The notes below the pieces were generated by a model, which was not told the origin of the DNA, made no database searches, and saw only the letters and a list, made by a program, of their open reading frames with translations. A program made the translations under genes and the position numbers. A stretch of 64,000 nucleotides of DNA from Cedecea selenatireducens (GTDB lineage: Bacteria; Pseudomonadota; Gammaproteobacteria; Enterobacterales; Enterobacteriaceae). Positions 59,627-64,000 of the stretch are shown in pieces. The stretch is taken from positions 186,001-250,000 of the forward strand of contig NZ_JBHIKW010000006.1 of assembly GCF_042138895.1 (NCBI RefSeq), in the 5' to 3' direction. Positions within the stretch are counted from its first letter, which is position 1; every line of letters starts with the position of its first letter.

Positions 59627-59983
59627 ATGGCCGAAGAAACTATTTTCAGTAAAATTATTCGTCGTGAAATTCCGGCGGATGTGGTTTATCAGGACGAACT
59701 GGTTACCGCATTTCGTGATATTTCCCCGCAGGCGCCTACCCACATTCTCATCATTCCTAACGTGCTCATCCCTACCGCCAATGACGTTAAGGCAGAGCAC
59801 GAACTTGCGCTGGGGCGCATGATGACCGTTGCGGCTAAAATTGCAGAGCAGGAAGGGATTGCCGCTGACGGCTACCGCCTGATCATGAACTGCAACCGTC
59901 ACGGTGGGCAGGAGGTATACCATATTCACATGCACCTGCTGGGTGGCCGTCCGCTTGGCCCAATGCTGGCGCATAAGGACTGA
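59627..59983 (+). CDS. hinT: Purine nucleoside phosphoramidase HinT
   Basis: HIT-superfamily hydrolase that cleaves AMP-lysine and other purine phosphoramidates, 118 aa (E. coli 119). The histidine triad is in GQEVYHIHMHLLGGRPLGPM, and IIRREIPADVVYQDELVTAF and THILIIPN are conserved. It leads an operon with ycfL, lpoB, thiK, nagZ and ycfP, each separated by few bases or overlapping. Confidence 0.95.
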   Translation: MAEETIFSKIIRREIPADVVYQDELVTAFRDISPQAPTHILIIPNVLIPTANDVKAEHELALGRMMTVAAKIAEQEGIAADGYRLIMNCNRHGGQEVYHIHMHLLGGRPLGPMLAHKD

Positions 59984-59987
59984 TCCG

Positions 59988-60371
59988 ATGCCGCGCTTTT
60001 CCCTGTGTTTATTAGCCATGCTGCTGGTGGCAGGCTGTAGCTCTCGCCCGGCCATTCCGGTGAACGGTGACCAGACGTTGGTTATGGAAGCGGCGGTGCT
60101 TGCCGCCGGGATTAGCGCTGAAAAACCGGATATCTCTCAGCGCAACGGTGCCACGGTGGCCGAGTCGTCGCTGTATAATGAGCAGCATAAACCGGTCACG
60201 CTGTACTATCGTTTCTACTGGTACGATGCAAAAGGGCTGGAAATCCACCCGCTTGAAAAAGTGCGTACCCTCGTTCTCCCGGCGCAGTCTTCGCAGCGTA
60301 TTGACTCGACTGCAGCCTGGCCTGGAGCTAAAAAAGTACGTCTTTCTCTCTCTGTAAGGAGCGAATTTTGA
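59988..60371 (+). CDS. ycfL: YcfL family lipoprotein
   Basis: Small lipoprotein of unknown function, 127 aa (E. coli 125). The lipobox is LLVAGCSSRP, and the mature part keeps NGDQTLVMEAAVLAAGISAE and LYYRFYWYDAKGLEIHPLE. ATG 59988 is used. The stop overlaps the TTG start of lpoB. Confidence 0.88.
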   Translation: MPRFSLCLLAMLLVAGCSSRPAIPVNGDQTLVMEAAVLAAGISAEKPDISQRNGATVAESSLYNEQHKPVTLYYRFYWYDAKGLEIHPLEKVRTLVLPAQSSQRIDSTAAWPGAKKVRLSLSVRSEF

Positions 60372-61009
60372 TTAGGGGACTTCATCGTTATCTGGCCGTC
60401 ACCGCGGTGGCGCTGATACTGACCGGGTGTATTAATCGCGGCGAGCAGCCGGCCCCGGTAGAAGAGGCTAAACCAGGCGTTGAGCAGCCAGCTCAGCCGG
60501 AGCCGACGGTACCAACGGTCCCGACCGTGCCAACGCAGCCTGGCCCTGTTGAACAACCAGAGCCGACGATCCCGGCGCAGCCAAAAGTGCGGACCTACGA
60601 CTGGAACAGCTCCATGCAGCCGATGGTCAGTAAAATGCTGCAGGCGGAAGGCGTGACGCCAGGTAGCGTTCTGCTGGTGGACAGCGTCAACAACCGCACC
60701 AACGGCAGTCTGCAAACCAGCAGCGCGACGGAAGCCCTGCGCGGTGCGCTGGCGAACAATAACAAGTTTACGCTGGTCTCTGCCCAGCAGCTCTCTATGG
60801 CGAAGCAGCAGCTTGGGCTCTCGCCGCAGGACAGCCTGGGCACGCGAAGCAAAGCCATCGGCATTGCGCGTAACACCGGTGCGCAGTACGTGCTCTATAC
60901 CAACGCCAGCGGCAACGTGAACACGCCAACGCTGAAAATGCAGCTGATGCTGGTGCAGACCGGCGAAATCATCTGGTCGGGTAGCGGTGCTGTTCAGCAA
61001 ACCAACTAA
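60368..61009 (+). CDS. lpoB: Penicillin-binding protein activator LpoB
   Basis: Outer-membrane lipoprotein that reaches through the periplasm to activate PBP1B, 213 aa (E. coli 213). The lipobox is LILTGCINRGE. A flexible Pro-rich linker with the repeat PTVPTVPTVPTQP (about residues 46-60) spans the periplasm. The globular domain contains QPMVSKMLQAEGVTPGSVLL, VDSVNNRTNGSL and LGTRSKAIGIARNTGAQYVL. A TTG start at 60368 overlaps the ycfL stop. thiK begins before its stop codon. Confidence 0.93.
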   Translation: MIRGLHRYLAVTAVALILTGCINRGEQPAPVEEAKPGVEQPAQPEPTVPTVPTVPTQPGPVEQPEPTIPAQPKVRTYDWNSSMQPMVSKMLQAEGVTPGSVLLVDSVNNRTNGSLQTSSATEALRGALANNNKFTLVSAQQLSMAKQQLGLSPQDSLGTRSKAIGIARNTGAQYVLYTNASGNVNTPTLKMQLMLVQTGEIIWSGSGAVQQTN

Positions 61010-61844
61010 GGCATCGCTCGATGCGGCAGTAACTCGATATCTTCCGGCGGCTCAGGCTGCCGGTTGTTTTTCTGCTCTTGAAGGCCTCAGCGGCACAAGC
61101 TATCGGGTCGTCAGCGAGGGCGAATGTTTTGCCGCGAGAAGACTTCCCGATGCACGCCTGCCCGGCATCTCTCTTCAGCGTCATTATCGTGCGCTAAAGC
61201 GTTTACCGGCGGGGATTGCCCCAAAACCTTATTGTCTGGCAGAAGGCTGGCTGTTCACCCGCTGGCTCGACGGGGAGGTTTCGCCGAACCTGGCCCCGCT
61301 CACTGAATTAACAAGCCTGTTATATTATCTTCATCGCCAGCCGTGCTTTGGCTGGCGGATTAGCCTTGTCCCGCTGCTGGAGTACTACTGGCAGGTAAGC
61401 AGCCCGAAAAGACGCACCCTGAGCTGGCTACGTGAATTAAAGCGCCTGAAGCGTCGCAAAGAGCCCCGGCCTCTTCGGCTGGCGCCGCTGCATATGGATG
61501 TTCATGCAGGGAATCTCGTGCGGCAGGGTGAAAAGCTGGGGCTTATCGACTGGGAATATGCCGGGGACGGCGATATTGCGCTCGAGCTGGCGGCGGTGCA
61601 GGCCGCGAACGTTGTCGATGGCGAAGCGTTGTTGGGGCTATATGCCGGGCACGCTTCGCTCTGCGTCGAGCGTCTTCGTCGCCAGGTTGCGCGCTGGCAG
61701 CCGTGGATTGCGTTACTTATGGCGTCCTGGTACGAATGCCGCTGGCAGCAAACCGGGGAGCAAAACTTTATTACGCTGGCAGACGACGCATGGCGCGCGC
61801 TGCGGGCGATGAAACATCAGGAGAGAGTATTGTGGGCCCAGTAA
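60987..61844 (+). CDS. thiK: Thiamine kinase
   Basis: Salvage kinase converting thiamine to thiamine phosphate, 285 aa (E. coli 274). It has an aminoglycoside-phosphotransferase-like fold with catalytic loop LHMDVHAGNLV and metal-binding LIDWEYAGDGDIALELAAV. The N-terminal lobe is diverged from E. coli. The GTG start at 60987 overlaps lpoB by 23 bases. nagZ starts before its stop codon. Confidence 0.88.
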   Translation: MLFSKPTKASLDAAVTRYLPAAQAAGCFSALEGLSGTSYRVVSEGECFAARRLPDARLPGISLQRHYRALKRLPAGIAPKPYCLAEGWLFTRWLDGEVSPNLAPLTELTSLLYYLHRQPCFGWRISLVPLLEYYWQVSSPKRRTLSWLRELKRLKRRKEPRPLRLAPLHMDVHAGNLVRQGEKLGLIDWEYAGDGDIALELAAVQAANVVDGEALLGLYAGHASLCVERLRRQVARWQPWIALLMASWYECRWQQTGEQNFITLADDAWRALRAMKHQERVLWAQ

Positions 61845-62857
61845 TGTTGGATGTGGCCGGCTTTGAGCTGGATGCCGAAGAGCGTGAAATTTTGCAGCAC
61901 CCTCTGGTCGGCGGTTTGATTCTTTTTACCCGTAACTACCACGATCCGGAGCAGCTGCGCGAGCTGGTTCGCCAGATCCGTGAAGCTTCGTACAACCGTC
62001 TGGTTGTGGCCGTCGACCAGGAAGGCGGGCGCGTCCAGCGCTTCCGTGAGGGGTTTACTCGCCTGCCTGCGGCGCAATCTTTTGCGGCACTTCGCGGGCT
62101 CGAAGAGGGCGGCAAGCTGGCGGCAGAAGCAGGCTGGCTGATGGCGAGCGAAATGATCGCCATGGATATCGACATCAGCTTCGCGCCGGTGCTGGATATC
62201 GGGCATATCAGCGCGGCGATTGGCGAGCGCTCTTATCATGAAGATCCGTCCAAAGCGCTGGCGATGGCAACCCGTTTTATCGACGGTATGCATGCCGCAG
62301 GCATGAAAACCACCGGCAAACACTTCCCGGGCCACGGCGCGGTCACCGCTGATTCCCACAAAGAAACGCCGCACGACCCGCGGCCTAAAGCGGAAATTCG
62401 CGAGCATGATATGCGTATTTTTGCCTCGCTGATTAGCGAGAACAAGCTGGATGCCATCATGCCAGCCCACGTCATCTACGATGAAGTTGACCCACGCCCG
62501 GCGAGCGGTTCGGAGTATTGGCTAAAAACGGTACTGCGAGGAGAGCTGGGCTTTAACGGCGTTATCTTCTCCGACGATCTGTCGATGGAAGGCGCGGCCA
62601 TCATGGGCAGTTACGCCGAACGCGGGCAGGCATCGCTGGACGCGGGTTGCGATATGATCCTCGTCTGCAATAATCGTAGTGGGGCGGTGAGCGTGCTGGA
62701 TAACCTGTCGCCGGTCAAAGCAGAACGTGTTACAGGTTTGTATCATAAAGGTTCATTTACCCGTCAGGAGCTGCGTTCATCGGCGCGCTGGAAGCAGGTG
62801 AACCAGCAGCTGGAGGCGCTGCACGAGCAGTGGCAGGCCCAGAAGGCGGGCGTCTAA
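61832..62857 (+). CDS. nagZ: Beta-N-acetylhexosaminidase NagZ
   Basis: Cytoplasmic family-3 glycosidase of cell-wall recycling that removes GlcNAc from anhydromuropeptides and thereby affects AmpC induction. The product is 341 aa (E. coli 341). It has GPVMLDVAGFELDAEEREIL, VAVDQEGGRVQRFREGFTRL, the catalytic His-Asp loop KHFPGHGAVTADSHKETP and the nucleophile region GVIFSDDLSMEGAAIMG. A GTG start at 61832 with AGGAGAGAG upstream overlaps thiK by 13 bases. Confidence 0.96.
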   Translation: MGPVMLDVAGFELDAEEREILQHPLVGGLILFTRNYHDPEQLRELVRQIREASYNRLVVAVDQEGGRVQRFREGFTRLPAAQSFAALRGLEEGGKLAAEAGWLMASEMIAMDIDISFAPVLDIGHISAAIGERSYHEDPSKALAMATRFIDGMHAAGMKTTGKHFPGHGAVTADSHKETPHDPRPKAEIREHDMRIFASLISENKLDAIMPAHVIYDEVDPRPASGSEYWLKTVLRGELGFNGVIFSDDLSMEGAAIMGSYAERGQASLDAGCDMILVCNNRSGAVSVLDNLSPVKAERVTGLYHKGSFTRQELRSSARWKQVNQQLEALHEQWQAQKAGV

Positions 62858-62898
62858 TATTCAGGCCGTGAGGCCTGGTGGTATGCGGTGAGGATGCA

Positions 62899-63441
62899 AT
62901 GATTATCTATTTACACGGTTTTGACTCAAACAGTCCCGGTAACCATGAAAAAGTGCTGCAGCTTCAGTTTATCGATCCCGACGTGCGGCTCATCAGCTAC
63001 AGCACGCTGCATCCGAAGCACGACATGCAGCATCTGCTGAAAGAAGTCGATAAAATGCAGCAGCTTACCGACGACGAACGGCCGCTGATTTGCGGCGTGG
63101 GTCTGGGGGGATTCTGGGCGGAACGTATCGGTTTTCTCTGCGATATGCGGCAGGTTATCTTCAACCCGAACCTTTACCCCCATGAAAACATGGAAGGGAA
63201 AATCAACAGGCCGGAAGAGTACGCCGATATCACCACCAAGTGCGTGCAGAACTTCCGCGAGAAGAACCGCGATCGCTGCCTGGCTATCCTCTCACGCAAC
63301 GACGAAGCGCTGGACAACCGGCGCACGGCAGAAGCGCTGCATCCCTATTACGAAATCGTCTGGGACGAGCAGCAGACACATAAGTTCAAAAATATCTCCA
63401 CGCATTTACAGCGCATTAAAGCCTTTAAAACGTTGGGCTGA
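62899..63441 (+). CDS. ycfP: YcfP family alpha/beta hydrolase-fold protein
   Basis: Esterase-like UPF0227 protein of 180 aa, equal to E. coli, without an established substrate. It shows MIIYLHGFDSNSPGNHEKVL and the nucleophile-elbow region CGVGLGGFWAERIGFL, in which the usual serine position (GxSxG) reads GVGLGG, so hydrolase activity is doubtful. The ATG at 62899 matches family starts. It is the last gene of the hinT operon and is followed by a terminator. Confidence 0.93.
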   Translation: MIIYLHGFDSNSPGNHEKVLQLQFIDPDVRLISYSTLHPKHDMQHLLKEVDKMQQLTDDERPLICGVGLGGFWAERIGFLCDMRQVIFNPNLYPHENMEGKINRPEEYADITTKCVQNFREKNRDRCLAILSRNDEALDNRRTAEALHPYYEIVWDEQQTHKFKNISTHLQRIKAFKTLG

Positions 63442-63461
63442 TTTTTTCCGCGCACTGAAAC

Positions 63462-63485
63462 AGGCCAGCCTCGCGCTGGCCTTTT
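63462..63485 (+). terminator. Rho-independent terminator after ycfP
   Basis: An 8-bp stem, AGGCCAGC/GCTGGCCT, with a 5-base loop is followed by TTTG. Confidence 0.75.
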
Positions 63486-63507
63486 GTTTATCTTTTCGGC
63501 ATAAAAA

Positions 63508-63521
63508 TTGATGTATATCAA
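63508..63521 (+). promoter_or_regulatory. FNR box upstream of ndh
   Basis: TTGATGTATATCAA is a perfect FNR site (TTGAT-N4-ATCAA), 135 bases before the ndh start. In E. coli FNR represses ndh without oxygen from sites in this region. Confidence 0.85.
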
Positions 63522-63655
63522 TTTTGGTATGACCAATGCACCCTTCATGTTATTCTCGGTAAAGTTAAGCGTTAAACGTGCAGTAACCCTTTGTTAATTA
63601 AAGGCTATTTAGATAACTTTTAATTAACAATTGGTTAATATTTTAGGGGGTCAAG

Positions 63656-64000
63656 TTGACTACACCATTGAAAAAAATAGTGATTGTCGGCGGTGGGGCT
63701 GGTGGTCTGGAGCTGGCGACTCAGCTGGGTAAAAAACTGGGCCGCGGCAAAAAAGCCAAAATCACCCTGGTAGACCGTAACCACAGCCACCTGTGGAAGC
63801 CGCTGCTGCATGAAGTGGCAACCGGTTCGCTGGATGAAGGCGTGGATGCGTTGAGCTACCTGGCGCACGCGCGCAACCATAACTTCCAGTTCCAGCTGGG
63901 CTCCGTGGTGGACATCAACCGTGAAAGCAAAACGCTGACCATCGCCGAGCTGCGCGATGAGAAGGGCGAGCTGCTGGTGCCAGAGCGTAAGGTGCCTTAC
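63656..64000 (+). CDS. ndh: NADH dehydrogenase II (3' end outside window)
   Basis: Membrane-associated flavoprotein that oxidises NADH and reduces quinone without pumping protons. The first 115 codons are present. A TTG start at 63656, with AGGGGGT upstream, gives TTPLKKIVIVGGGAGGLELA, the FAD-binding GxGxxG motif. KAKITLVDRNHSHLWKPLLH and EVATGSLDEGVDALSYLAHA follow. It matches E. coli Ndh closely. The gene runs off the right edge. Confidence 0.95.
   Translation, partial: MTTPLKKIVIVGGGAGGLELATQLGKKLGRGKKAKITLVDRNHSHLWKPLLHEVATGSLDEGVDALSYLAHARNHNFQFQLGSVVDINRESKTLTIAELRDEKGELLVPERKVPY

Noticed and set aside
1..64000. tRNA, rRNA genes and CRISPR arrays
   Set aside because: No cloverleaf-type sequence, rRNA segment or regularly spaced repeat set was seen in the window.

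Overview
The window is chromosomal DNA of a member of the Enterobacteriaceae. Gene order and protein content follow the Escherichia/Salmonella chromosome from ymdB and mdoC to ndh, with GC-rich codon use and recognisable Fur, LexA, CRP, Mlc, FNR, NsrR and sigma-28 sites. I cannot name the genus. It is not E. coli itself: fhuE (expected between ptsG and hinT) and grxB (expected between yceB and mdtH) are absent, and several extra genes are present.

Layout. 1-3.9 kb: the 3' part of a FhuB-type siderophore permease, then a TonB-dependent siderophore receptor behind a Fur-box-like sequence (iron uptake). 4-10.5 kb: ymdB, then divergent mdoC and mdoGH (osmoregulated periplasmic glucans), and yceK. 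10.5-13.6 kb: msyB, followed by an AT-rich accessory island of about 2.7 kb flanked by a 37-bp direct repeat that duplicates the msyB translation start. The island carries two divergent two-TM membrane proteins and coding debris. 13.7-28.1 kb: mdtG, lpxL, trhO, yceI, yceJ, yceO, solA, bssS, dinI, pyrC, yceB, mdtH, rimJ, yceH, mviM and murJ (efflux, lipid A, tRNA modification, biofilm, SOS, pyrimidine and cell-wall functions).

28.1-40.3 kb: an extra cold-shock-domain gene, then the first flagellar cluster, flgAMN divergent from flgBCDEFGHIJ and flgKL. It encodes rod, hook, L/P rings, rod-cap muramidase, hook-filament junction, chaperone and anti-sigma factor, with sigma-28 promoters before flgM and flgK. 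40.3-41.3 kb: a small operon of two tandem yeaR-type genes and yoaG under an NsrR-like site, lying between flgL and rne.

41.4-46.8 kb: rne with its conserved leader hairpin, rluC and yceF. 47-55.9 kb: the yceD-rpmF-plsX-fabHDG-acpP-fabF fatty-acid cluster, then pabC, mltG and tmk. 55.9-64 kb: holB, ycfH, ptsG with its full CRP/Mlc/SgrS control region, hinT, ycfL, lpoB, thiK, nagZ, ycfP and the start of ndh behind an FNR box.

Most of the window is conserved housekeeping DNA. The parts that depart from it are the island upstream of msyB, the tandem yeaR/yoaG operon, the cold-shock gene beside the flagellar cluster, and the structured fabF-pabC spacer.
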